A stretch of DNA of 6,061 nucleotides from an uncultured Alphaproteobacteria bacterium (GTDB taxonomy: Bacteria > Pseudomonadota > Alphaproteobacteria > Caulobacterales > Aquidulcibacteraceae), in assembly GCA_937967725.1 (NCBI GenBank), contig CALBSY010000253.1, forward strand, positions 1 through 6,061, given 5' to 3'. Below, piece by piece: positions 1 to 6,061 of the stretch; within the stretch, counting starts at the first letter, position 1; each line of letters opens with the position of its first letter. The notes beneath the pieces are model-generated. The model did no database searches. It was not told the origin of the DNA and worked only from the letters and a program-made list of their open reading frames with translations. The translations under genes were made by a program, and so were the position numbers.

Positions 1-3000
1 AACGACGCGCAGTTCAACATTGTCGCCACCTCCGCCGGCGGCACGGTGCGCAACGTCGCGATCGATCTGTCTCAGATGGGCTCGATTCCGCGCTCGTTCA
101 GCAACGTGATTTCGTTCATCAATGGACGCCTGGCGGCGGCGGGCGCCGCTTCGCGCCTCGAGGCGGTGGACCAAACGCCCAAGACAACCACGCTTGTAAT
201 TGGCGGACGCGCCATCGAGCAGCGCTATGTCGGACCCAAACAATACGCCCTGAAGGTCGATGTGCGCGCGAGTGAGCGCGTCGCATTCGAACCGGTCGGC
301 GCCGCGCCCGCCTTCTATGTGGTTGGCGGCGCGGCTGGCGGCGCGCGGCTGATCAAATTGGAAGATGTCGGCGGCGCCGCCGGCCAGCCGGTGTGGCTCG
401 ACCGGCCCGGGGCCACTGCCGATCCGATTGGCGCGCATGTCGCGACAGGCTGGTACGGCGTGGGCGCGCCCTATCAGGCGGCGCCTAATGCGATGAGCGA
501 GCAGCGCACTAACGCGCTTGCGTCCGACGGATTGAACGGCTTCGAAGACAAGTTGCGCGCGCCCGGCGAAGCAGTGCTTAAGCTCGATCTTGGCGACGGG
601 CGCATTGTCTCTGTTTCCGCCGCGTGGCGCAGCGACGATCTGGAAGCCTGGCGTGCGCGCGCCGGTGAGAGCGCGGATCGGGCGCTATTGGACGACCTGG
701 CCGAACGCCTGAGCCACTTGCTGCACGAACAGGGCGTGGCCGCAGGCGTAGATGTCTGGGAGGCCGGCGAAGGCAATTCCGGTTTCTCGATCTTTGGCGG
801 CGGGCTGGTGCGCGCCTCCAGCTTTACGGTCAGCGGCAAGGCGGCGACTTTGGAAAATCTCGCCCAGCCCGGACAGGTCGGCGGATTGCGGGACAGCGTT
901 TTCGCGCGCCGGTTCGAGACTGGCGCGGTGGCGGCGACGGACGATCTCTTCGCCGGCGAGCAGAAATTCGTGATCACAACCGCGGGGGCGACTCATTCGA
1001 TCGCCATCGACGGCGGTACCGACGGCGTCGACGCGGCGACGATCGCGTTGAGATTGAACGAAGAGTTGCGCAAGCGTGGCGTGAACGCGGCGGCATACTT
1101 GGTCGACAACGGCGGTATGCTGTCTTTCCGTATCGATGCGCTGCATGACGTGATCGGCGTCTCCGCGACGCTAAACGAGACCGCGCACGATGTCGCGTTG
1201 CAGGCGCCTGGGGCATGGGCCGCCGGCGGGTTGCCGACGGCGGGCGTTGGTGAATCGTTTGGCGACGCCGTTCGCACGCTCAACGTTGTGGGCGGATCGC
1301 CGCTGCTCACGCATGCCGGCGCGCTCGACATCGAGATCGTGGTGGCGACCGCCTCCGGTCAGAAAACCATCACTGTCAACGTCAGCGACATTGAACGCAG
1401 CAACGATCCCGACCCAGCGCCCGGCGAGTGGAGCGCGGCGTTCCAGGCGCGGCTCGACGCGGCGCTGAACGCAGCCGGCGCCTATGTGGCTGCGCGGGGC
1501 GCCGACCTGAGCCAATGGGCTGTCGCAGAGGATGCAGGGCAGCGGCTGCTTTCGGTAAGCGTCAACGGCGCGGCGCTCAGCTTGGAGGGCGCGCCGCCTT
1601 CGTTCGGCCTTGGCGGCGCCCACTCGGCGGTACGCAGTTTCACCTCGGCGCAGGCGGCGGGCGGCGTCAGCGAGGATGTCACGACTTTGCTGGCCGATCA
1701 GAATGTCTCGATCGCTTTCATGACGCCTTGGGGCGCGCAAAGCGTCAACGCGGTGCTGCAGCCGGGCGATCCGCGCACGCTGGAGAGTGCGGCGCTGCGC
1801 TTAAACGAAGCGCTGGCGGCGGCAGGTTACGATCTGGGGGTGGCCGCAGTGTCGCTGTCCGGCGGGGGCGCAGGCTTGCGTGTTGTCACCGGCGGGTCGC
1901 ACACCATACGTGGCGTCTCGGCCATCACACTCGGCGGCGGCGCGCTAGACATCACGCTGGATCCCATAGATTCAGCAAGTCACGGGGACGATCCCGTTGG
2001 CGCGGCGCGCCTCGCAGACCGCGCCGCCCGCGGCGCCGCGATCACGGAAACACTTCCGTCCGCCTCTACGTTTTCCGCCCCGTCCAACAATGCCGCCGCA
2101 TGGTTTCCGGGCCGCGCTTTCGATGTCGCCGTGGGCGGCAATCTCAGCGTCGCGACGGCGCGTGCGGTGGCTTCCGCTGCTGATGGCTCGGTGTACGTCT
2201 TGGCGGACCTTTCCGGCGATTCCTCCGCGACAGCTGTACGCGGCGCCCGCGACGTCGCGCTGCTCAAGTACGATTCCGCCGGCAAGCTCCTGTTTACCCA
2301 ACAACTCGGTGCGGCGCAGTCGGCGAACGGCTTTGCGCTGGCGGTTTCAGCCGACGGCAAAGTTGCGGTGGCGGGGTCGGTCGAGGGCGATCTCACCGGT
2401 ACGAGCGCACGCGGCGGCGCGGACTCGTTCGTCACGGTGTTCGACGCAAGCGGCAAGGAATTGTGGACGGCGCGGCGTGGGGCAACCGCGAACGATGAAG
2501 TGCGCGCGCTTGCCTTCGCATCTGACGGCAGCCTTTTCGCGGCAGGCAAAACTGACTCGGCGCTAAGCGGCCAAGTCGCGCTTGGCGGCGCCGACGGGTA
2601 CGTGCGCGGATACGCGGCAAGTGGCGGCGAATTGTTCACGCGACAATTCGGGACCGGGCGCGACGACGCCGCGACGGCGCTGCTGGTGCGCGATGACGGA
2701 GCAGGCGGCTTCGAGATCATTGCCGGCGGCGTGGAAGACAATCGCGGCGTGCTGCGGCGTTTCACCTACTCCGCTGCGGCCGGTGTCAGCGTGGGCGCAG
2801 CACGCGACATCGGCTACTTCCATAACGGCGCGATCAACGCGATCGCCGCGGATGGCGCGTCCCTATATGTCGGCGGCGAAACTGGCGCCGATCGGTTGAC
2901 CGTGGGAGCCGCGGCGCGTGGCGCTATTGCGGGCAAGGAAGGATTTGTTGCGCGGCTGGACGCCGATCTGGTCTCTACGGCGCTCGATCGGTCGACTTAT

Positions 3001-3864
3001 ATCGGTTCGGCGCAGGACGATGCGGTAAGCGCGCTCGCAATCGTCAATGGCGCGGTCTACGCAGCGGGCGTCTCGGGCGGCGTGTTGGCGGGATCGGGCG
3101 TCGCCAACGCGAAGATCGGTTTTCTCACGCGCTTGGATAATGCCGGCGACCTGGATTGGACGCGCACGTTCACCTCGAGTGGCGGCCCGCTGACACTGAC
3201 TGGATTGGCGGTAGACGCAGGCGGCGCTTCGCCGCTCGACCGTCTTGGCTTGCCGCGCGGCGCCATCGTTGCAACGTCTTCCGCCCCGCTGGGCGACCGA
3301 ACCGCGTTGCGTGTGAACGACGAATTTCAGATCGGCGTGGATGGACGCAGGCTGACCACGATCCGCATCGGCGCCGCCGACACGCTCTCAAGCCTCACCA
3401 TCGCAATCAATCGCGCTATCGGCACAGCAGGACGCGCGCAAGTCGTGCGCAAGGATGGCGTTGAGCGCATCGAGATAACAGCGTACGACGGCAAGGCGGT
3501 CCGCGTCGATGCGGGCCGTGACGGACGCAACGCACTCCCAGCACTCGGTTTCGCGCAAGGGATTGTGTCCAAGACCAATTCCGGACGCGGCGCGCTCAAG
3601 ACATACGGCCTGGGTCTCATCGCCGCTGAACTGAAGATCGACACCGACGCCAACATCAAGCAGGCGAAAGCCGAAATCTCCGCCGCCATTTCCATTATCC
3701 GTGAGGCTTACGAAGTGCTGCTCAATCCGCATAAGGCGGAGCTGACGGAAGAGGAAAAAGCGTTGGAGGCGCGTCGGCAGAACATTGGCGCGGCGCCGGA
3801 ACATCTGACCGCGCGGCTTGCCAACTACCAGGCGGCGCTGGCGCGGCTGACGGGCGGATCCTAG
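1..3864 (+). CDS. FlaEY-like large flagellar protein (5' end outside window): hook IN-motif modules plus beta-propeller
   Basis: The frame is open from base 1, so the GTG at 46 is an internal valine codon and the true start lies upstream; the gene ends at TAG 3862-3864. Residues are counted from base 1 (1287 visible). Degenerate modules resembling the flagellin/hook IN motif (a beta strand, a 'LNEALAAAG'-type helix, then strands) lie near residues 1-60, 192-270, 320-392, 442-522 and 565-645. A propeller of about 55-residue blades spans 721-1061. The clearest IN module is at 1105-1170 (FQIGVDGRRLTTIRIGAADT, then SLTIAINRAIG). The tail, 1218-1287, is helical and ends LANYQAALARLTGGS. There is no cysteine, as is usual for exported flagellar axial proteins. 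This architecture resembles the Caulobacter FlaEY family, associated with flagellin expression or filament assembly. That name comes from memory of the family, not a search. An adhesin-like secreted propeller protein is the alternative. Confidence 0.8.
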   Translation, partial: NDAQFNIVATSAGGTVRNVAIDLSQMGSIPRSFSNVISFINGRLAAAGAASRLEAVDQTPKTTTLVIGGRAIEQRYVGPKQYALKVDVRASERVAFEPVGAAPAFYVVGGAAGGARLIKLEDVGGAAGQPVWLDRPGATADPIGAHVATGWYGVGAPYQAAPNAMSEQRTNALASDGLNGFEDKLRAPGEAVLKLDLGDGRIVSVSAAWRSDDLEAWRARAGESADRALLDDLAERLSHLLHEQGVAAGVDVWEAGEGNSGFSIFGGGLVRASSFTVSGKAATLENLAQPGQVGGLRDSVFARRFETGAVAATDDLFAGEQKFVITTAGATHSIAIDGGTDGVDAATIALRLNEELRKRGVNAAAYLVDNGGMLSFRIDALHDVIGVSATLNETAHDVALQAPGAWAAGGLPTAGVGESFGDAVRTLNVVGGSPLLTHAGALDIEIVVATASGQKTITVNVSDIERSNDPDPAPGEWSAAFQARLDAALNAAGAYVAARGADLSQWAVAEDAGQRLLSVSVNGAALSLEGAPPSFGLGGAHSAVRSFTSAQAAGGVSEDVTTLLADQNVSIAFMTPWGAQSVNAVLQPGDPRTLESAALRLNEALAAAGYDLGVAAVSLSGGGAGLRVVTGGSHTIRGVSAITLGGGALDITLDPIDSASHGDDPVGAARLADRAARGAAITETLPSASTFSAPSNNAAAWFPGRAFDVAVGGNLSVATARAVASAADGSVYVLADLSGDSSATAVRGARDVALLKYDSAGKLLFTQQLGAAQSANGFALAVSADGKVAVAGSVEGDLTGTSARGGADSFVTVFDASGKELWTARRGATANDEVRALAFASDGSLFAAGKTDSALSGQVALGGADGYVRGYAASGGELFTRQFGTGRDDAATALLVRDDGAGGFEIIAGGVEDNRGVLRRFTYSAAAGVSVGAARDIGYFHNGAINAIAADGASLYVGGETGADRLTVGAAARGAIAGKEGFVARLDADLVSTALDRSTYIGSAQDDAVSALAIVNGAVYAAGVSGGVLAGSGVANAKIGFLTRLDNAGDLDWTRTFTSSGGPLTLTGLAVDAGGASPLDRLGLPRGAIVATSSAPLGDRTALRVNDEFQIGVDGRRLTTIRIGAADTLSSLTIAINRAIGTAGRAQVVRKDGVERIEITAYDGKAVRVDAGRDGRNALPALGFAQGIVSKTNSGRGALKTYGLGLIAAELKIDTDANIKQAKAEISAAISIIREAYEVLLNPHKAELTEEEKALEARRQNIGAAPEHLTARLANYQAALARLTGGS
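2161..3183 (+). repeat. Six protein-level beta-propeller (SBBP-like) blades inside the FlaEY-like gene
   Basis: Six tandem blades of about 54-63 residues start near 2161, 2323, 2494, 2665, 2827 and 3016. The shared pattern is a small-residue strand (ALAFASDGSLFAAGKT, ALAVSADGKVAVAGSV, ALAIVNGAVYAAGVS), a G-rich turn, a strand of GGADSFVTVFDASGKELW type, and a polar link such as GTGRDDA that opens the next blade. Blade 4 is the most divergent: it lacks the GGADxxV strand and has EDNRGVLRRFTY in its place. Sequence after 3183 (LTLTGLAVDAGG) may be a partial seventh blade. The repeats are protein-level; I saw no long nucleotide identity between blades, so this is an old array and not a recent duplication. 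Confidence 0.65.
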
Positions 3865-3867
3865 CCG

Positions 3868-3896
3868 CTGACAAGCGGCGCCGGCGGGCTTCCAAT
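3868..3896 (+). promoter_or_regulatory. Candidate sigma-70-type promoter for tRNA-Thr
   Basis: CTGACA (3868-3873) matches five of six bases of the -35 consensus. A 17-base spacer follows, then TCCAAT (3891-3896), which matches four of six bases of the -10. Transcription would begin near 3903, leaving a leader of about 32 nt before the tRNA. The site starts 4 bases after the stop codon of the upstream gene, where an independent tRNA promoter would be expected. The -10 is weak, so co-transcription from the upstream gene remains possible. Confidence 0.35.
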
Positions 3897-3908
3897 GCTC
3901 GGCGCAGC

Positions 3909-3921
3909 GGGCTAGAAGCCC
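3909..3921 (+). terminator. Small GC hairpin between the long gene and the tRNA (weak terminator or tRNA-leader hairpin)
   Basis: GGGCT, loop AGA, AGCCC form a perfect 5-bp stem followed by CGTTCTC, which is not a true U-run. A second 5-bp hairpin, CCGCT-GACA-AGCGG, sits at 3865-3878 directly after the stop codon and overlaps the candidate -35. Neither is a convincing intrinsic terminator. The downstream hairpin would lie in the tRNA leader if the candidate promoter is real. Confidence 0.2.
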
Positions 3922-3934
3922 CGTTCTCCGGTTC

Positions 3935-4009
3935 GCCGCGGTAGCTCAGTGGTAGAGCGCACCCTTGGTAAGGGTGAGGTCGAGAGTTCAATCCTCTCCC
4001 GTGGCACCA
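3935..4009 (+). tRNA. tRNA-Thr (anticodon GGT)
   Basis: A full cloverleaf can be folded by hand. The acceptor arm is GCCGCGG (3935-3941) with CCGTGGC (3999-4005), seven pairs including one G-T. The D arm is GCTCAGTGGTAGAGC. The anticodon stem is CACCC/GGGTG (3960-3964 and 3972-3976) with loop TTGGTAA, placing anticodon GGT at 3967-3969, which reads ACC (and ACU by wobble) threonine codons. The T arm is GAGAG-TTCAATC-CTCTC. The discriminator is A4006 and CCA is encoded at 4007-4009. Length is 75 nt including CCA. The M48 gene converges on its 3' end. Confidence 0.97.
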
Positions 4010-4011
4010 GA

Positions 4012-4200
4012 CTAATTTGCTTCAAAATTCACTACGGCTGAGCCGCCGCAAGCTTGCCGGACGGTGCGCCATTCGGCGTCGGTCAGCGAGGGCTGCAAAC
4101 CCGATCGCGAGCGGGCGCGAGCAGCCTCGGCGCGCGCGGTGGTTGCCGGGTGACTGGAGAGTAGCGTCGGGAGTTCGCCACTCTGCTCGGCGTTCTGCGC
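4012..4200 (-). pseudogene. Severed C-terminal segment of the M48 peptidase, in frame beyond an amber codon
   Basis: Reading on past TAG 4203-4201 in the same frame gives 62 further sense codons, ending at TAG 4014-4012. The segment includes ELPTLLSSHPATTARAEAAR and ends near WRTVRQACGG...NFEAN. LSxHPxTxxR is the conserved closing motif of many M48 peptidases, so this was coding for the same protein. The only thing separating it from the preceding gene is the amber codon; no frameshift is needed. No start codon with a ribosome binding site is evident at its beginning, so independent translation is unlikely. It is either a remnant of a recent nonsense mutation, a readthrough extension, or the true C-terminus hidden by a sequence error. 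Confidence 0.7.
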
Positions 4201-5109
4201 CTAAAATCGGTCGAACAGGCGCGCGATGCCGGCGCTGTCGATGCCCGCGGCCTCAAGGTAATCCAAACCGCGCGCGTCAGCGTCTTCTTCGTCGGCGCGG
4301 CTATAACGCAAGCCGGCGAGATTGACCGAGGCGATGGCGATGGCCTGCCCAGCGCCCGCGCCGCCGAACACGACGTCGAAGAACACGCCCGCGCCGACCT
4401 GGCGGATGATGTTTTTCATTACATGGTTGCGCTCGATATGGGCGATCTCGTGGGCGAGGACGCCGGTGAGTTCGTCGGGATGCTCTGCGAGCGCGATCAG
4501 ATCGTCGGTCACAACGATGGAATCGTCTGGCAGCGCGAAAGCGTTAGGAAACGGCGCGTCGACGATGGTGATCCAGATTTCATCTCGGCCGCGCACGTCC
4601 GATGCTTCCATAATGCGGTAGGACATTTCATTGAGAATGCGCGCCGCTTCGTCGCTGTCGTCGCAATACTGAGTGAAAGCGTTGACCTGCGACCAGGAAA
4701 TATCGGCAATCTGCGCGCGGTATTGCGGCGGCACAACGCTCGCCACCGGTCCAGCGGCCATGGGCACGCCGACCAGGAACGCGGCCGCCAGACTCCAGGC
4801 CGCAGCAACGACGCCGATGACGATGCGCGGCTGCTCTACGCCGTGCGCCTGCTGCGTGAAAAGGTCCGGCGCCGCGAGACGCAGCATTTCCTCGGATTCG
4901 GGTTCGAATATCAGGCGTTCGCCTGTGTCCGGCTTACGCTTGAGGATTATTCGGCCGTTGCCGTCGTCGCTGCGCGCGATCTGGTTGTAGCGCCACTCGT
5001 GCGCGGTTTCTCCCATCTTTGCGACAAGGACGTCTGTCCTGATATCGATTTCGCAATCGACGTCGACCGTGATGGCTGCGCGGCCGTCGGCGTAGCGGGC
5101 GCGCATCAT
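4201..5109 (-). CDS. Membrane-anchored M48-family zinc metallopeptidase, stops early at an in-frame TAG
   Basis: The 302-residue product has three parts. Residues 1-90 form a small, mostly beta-strand, charged domain (ARYADGRAAITVDVDCEIDI onward), of the kind that precedes some proteobacterial M48 domains. Residues 95-118 are one hydrophobic transmembrane helix. Residues 140-302 are the peptidase domain, with HEIAH at 220-224 (zinc ligands His220 and His224, catalytic Glu221). SRADEEDAD at 270-278 fits SRxxExxAD, giving Glu274 as the third ligand. A hydrophobic stretch at 238-266 between these motifs is typical of the family. The catalytic domain probably faces the periplasm, with a role in membrane or envelope protein turnover (inference). 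The start overlaps the DUF898 stop. The conserved LSxHP segment falls after the stop, so this form is shorter than usual; the full frame would have 365 codons before the final stop. The catalytic residues remain, but activity is uncertain. Confidence 0.85.
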   Translation of the reverse strand: MMRARYADGRAAITVDVDCEIDIRTDVLVAKMGETAHEWRYNQIARSDDGNGRIILKRKPDTGERLIFEPESEEMLRLAAPDLFTQQAHGVEQPRIVIGVVAAAWSLAAAFLVGVPMAAGPVASVVPPQYRAQIADISWSQVNAFTQYCDDSDEAARILNEMSYRIMEASDVRGRDEIWITIVDAPFPNAFALPDDSIVVTDDLIALAEHPDELTGVLAHEIAHIERNHVMKNIIRQVGAGVFFDVVFGGAGAGQAIAIASVNLAGLRYSRADEEDADARGLDYLEAAGIDSAGIARLFDRF

Positions 5110-5117
5110 ATGACTCC
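5104..5117 (-). promoter_or_regulatory. Coupled stop/start junction with Shine-Dalgarno GGAG
   Basis: On the minus strand GGAG (5117-5114) is followed by TCAT and then ATGATG (5109-5104). The DUF898 stop TGA (5108-5106) lies inside ATGATG and overlaps both possible M48 starts. GGAG is 4 nt from the first ATG and 7 nt from the second, so the second ATG (5106-5104) has the better spacing and the first methionine may not be used. The arrangement implies translational coupling of the two genes. Confidence 0.6.
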
Positions 5118-6061
5118 GACGCCCATGTCGAGATCGAATGCGTCGCCCAGGCTCTCGCCCGAGCGCGGACCCTCGACGATGGGCTGCCCAATCTCGGCAA
5201 AACGCGGCGCGCCGACGACTTCGAGACGGCAGAGCACGTAGCGGATTTGCAGAAAGCCGGCCATGGGCGCGAGCAGACCGAGCGAGAAAATGGTGATGAT
5301 CCAGCCTGCAAGCGAGATCAGGAGGAAGGAGAATGTTTTGGCTTTAAGCCGGAAGCGCGCGCCGTCAATCGAGAGCATCGAGGCGATGCGGTTCATGGCG
5401 GCGGCGTTGTACGGCGCCCACACGATCACCCAAACCAGGAAAAGCACGATCAAATATGCAAACGGCGCCAGCATCAGCATCGTGCTGTAAGCGGGTGGCG
5501 TCGCGTCCGCCGGAGGCGGCTCGCCGTCGATTGGCGGCGGCTGATACAGGGAAGCCATGAACATGCCGATGACAACCGGCAGCGCTACTGCCGCAATCGC
5601 GGTGCCCACCCAGCCGATAGCGAACGGCCACCACAACGTCTTTTGCGGCGATTGACCGTCATTGACGAACTCGAAGGGCTGATCGCCAAACCGGGAATTT
5701 TCCCACATCAGACGCGCGCGGTTCATGCGCGCGGCTGGCGTATACCAGCCGAGCGACAGGACCTGCAGCACCCACCATCCCCACGAAGCCGCGGCGAAGC
5801 TCCAAGCCGAGCCGGCCAGTCCAAACTTGATGCCGCGCCAGCGCGTGCGTGAAAGCTGATAGCGGCGCATCCAGTAGCGCGCCGCTGCAATTAGCGGCAC
5901 GAGCACGACCCAGGCGCCGAAGCCGAGCCAGGCCGCGGTGATTGGGTTCATCACCAGCGGCGCGATGTAGGCGACGAAAATCCAGGGGATGAAAAATGTG
6001 GGCAGCGCTATCAGGAAACCGCGCACGAGTTCCCAGGCGCTGACGGTATAGTCCAGCGGAT
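5106..6061 (-). CDS. DUF898 / YjgN-family multipass inner-membrane protein (5' end outside window)
   Basis: The frame is open to the right edge, so the GTG at 6026-6024 is an internal valine and the real start lies beyond 6061. Of the protein, 317 residues are visible, beginning PLDYTVSAWELVRGFLIALP. About six hydrophobic helices lie near residues 15-38, 40-62, 84-103, 142-172, 190-217 and 243-272. Family features are the RYQLSRTRWRGIKFGLAGSA segment at 61-80 and NRARLMWENSRFGDQPF at 113-129. The tail GESLGDAFDLDMG is typical of alphaproteobacterial members. A proline-rich loop (QPPPIDGEPPPADATPP) lies at 173-189. The family has no established biochemical function. It is often found beside M48 peptidases, as here, where its stop overlaps the M48 start, suggesting one operon and a shared membrane role. 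The promoter lies outside the window. Confidence 0.85.
   Translation of the reverse strand, partial: PLDYTVSAWELVRGFLIALPTFFIPWIFVAYIAPLVMNPITAAWLGFGAWVVLVPLIAAARYWMRRYQLSRTRWRGIKFGLAGSAWSFAAASWGWWVLQVLSLGWYTPAARMNRARLMWENSRFGDQPFEFVNDGQSPQKTLWWPFAIGWVGTAIAAVALPVVIGMFMASLYQPPPIDGEPPPADATPPAYSTMLMLAPFAYLIVLFLVWVIVWAPYNAAAMNRIASMLSIDGARFRLKAKTFSFLLISLAGWIITIFSLGLLAPMAGFLQIRYVLCRLEVVGAPRFAEIGQPIVEGPRSGESLGDAFDLDMGVGVI

Noticed and set aside
46..48. GTG at 46 as the start of the long gene
   Set aside because: The frame is open to base 1 and its first 15 codons (NDAQFNIVATSAGGT) continue an IN-like strand pattern, with no ribosome binding site before 46.
1428..2765. Long overlapping open frames on both strands within the FlaEY-like gene (for example 1428-2183 plus and 1980-2765 minus)
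   Set aside because: Their translations are Arg-, Pro- and Ser-rich low-complexity sequence typical of alternate frames in high-GC DNA, while the main frame carries repeated, interpretable modules.
3935..4009. tRNA-Thr as an integration site for a mobile element
   Set aside because: The tRNA is complete and there is no second copy of its 3' end, no integrase, and no foreign-looking sequence downstream; the next bases belong to the M48 gene.
4048..4057. Perfect palindrome GCAAGCTTGC
   Set aside because: It is only 10 bp, is not repeated, and lies inside the M48 C-terminal coding extension. It has no T-run and no promoter context, so chance is the simplest explanation.
4201..4203. TAG recoded as a sense codon in this organism
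   Set aside because: The long plus-strand gene and the M48 extension both end cleanly at TAG (3862-3864 and 4014-4012). Reading those as sense would run into or across the tRNA. A genome-wide recoding is therefore unlikely, though local readthrough is not excluded.
4423..5241. 272-codon plus-strand open frame opposite the M48 and DUF898 genes
   Set aside because: It lies antisense to a well-supported peptidase with HEIAH and zinc-ligand motifs, and its translation shows no coherent domain. It is a GC-rich shadow frame.

Overview
The window is a GC-rich, densely coded stretch. Its gene content suggests an alphaproteobacterium, probably near the Caulobacterales/Hyphomonadaceae: there is a FlaEY-like flagellar protein, a tRNA-Thr(GGT) with encoded CCA, and an alphaproteobacterial-style DUF898 (YjgN-type) plus M48 metallopeptidase gene pair. 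The lineage is inferred from protein character; no marker gene is present.

Layout: (1) Positions 1-3864 (+) hold the 3' part of one very long gene that enters from the left edge. Its product has 1287 visible residues and no cysteine. It is built from about five degenerate flagellin/hook 'IN-motif'-like modules, then a six-bladed (possibly seven-bladed) beta-propeller, then one clear IN-motif module and a helical, flagellin-like tail. The best match I can name is the Caulobacter FlaEY family. (2) Positions 3865-3934 form a short spacer with a plausible promoter and a small hairpin. (3) Positions 3935-4009 (+) are tRNA-Thr(GGT). (4) Positions 4012-6061 (-) converge on the tRNA. They carry a membrane protein of the DUF898/YjgN family, cut by the right edge, coupled through an ATGATG overlap to a membrane-anchored M48 zinc metallopeptidase.

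The most notable point is in the M48 gene. Its reading frame is broken by one in-frame amber codon (4203-4201). After it, the same frame stays open for 62 more codons and encodes the family's conserved C-terminal LSxHPxTxxR segment, ending 2 bases short of the tRNA CCA. The gene is therefore either recently truncated, read through, or carries a one-base sequence error.

Functional links: the DUF898 and M48 products are both membrane proteins from one transcription unit and probably act together at the inner membrane, although DUF898 has no established function. The long flagellar-type gene and the tRNA are on the other strand and look unrelated to that pair. I see no mobile element, CRISPR array or integrase. 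No stretch over 300 bases lacks a gene.
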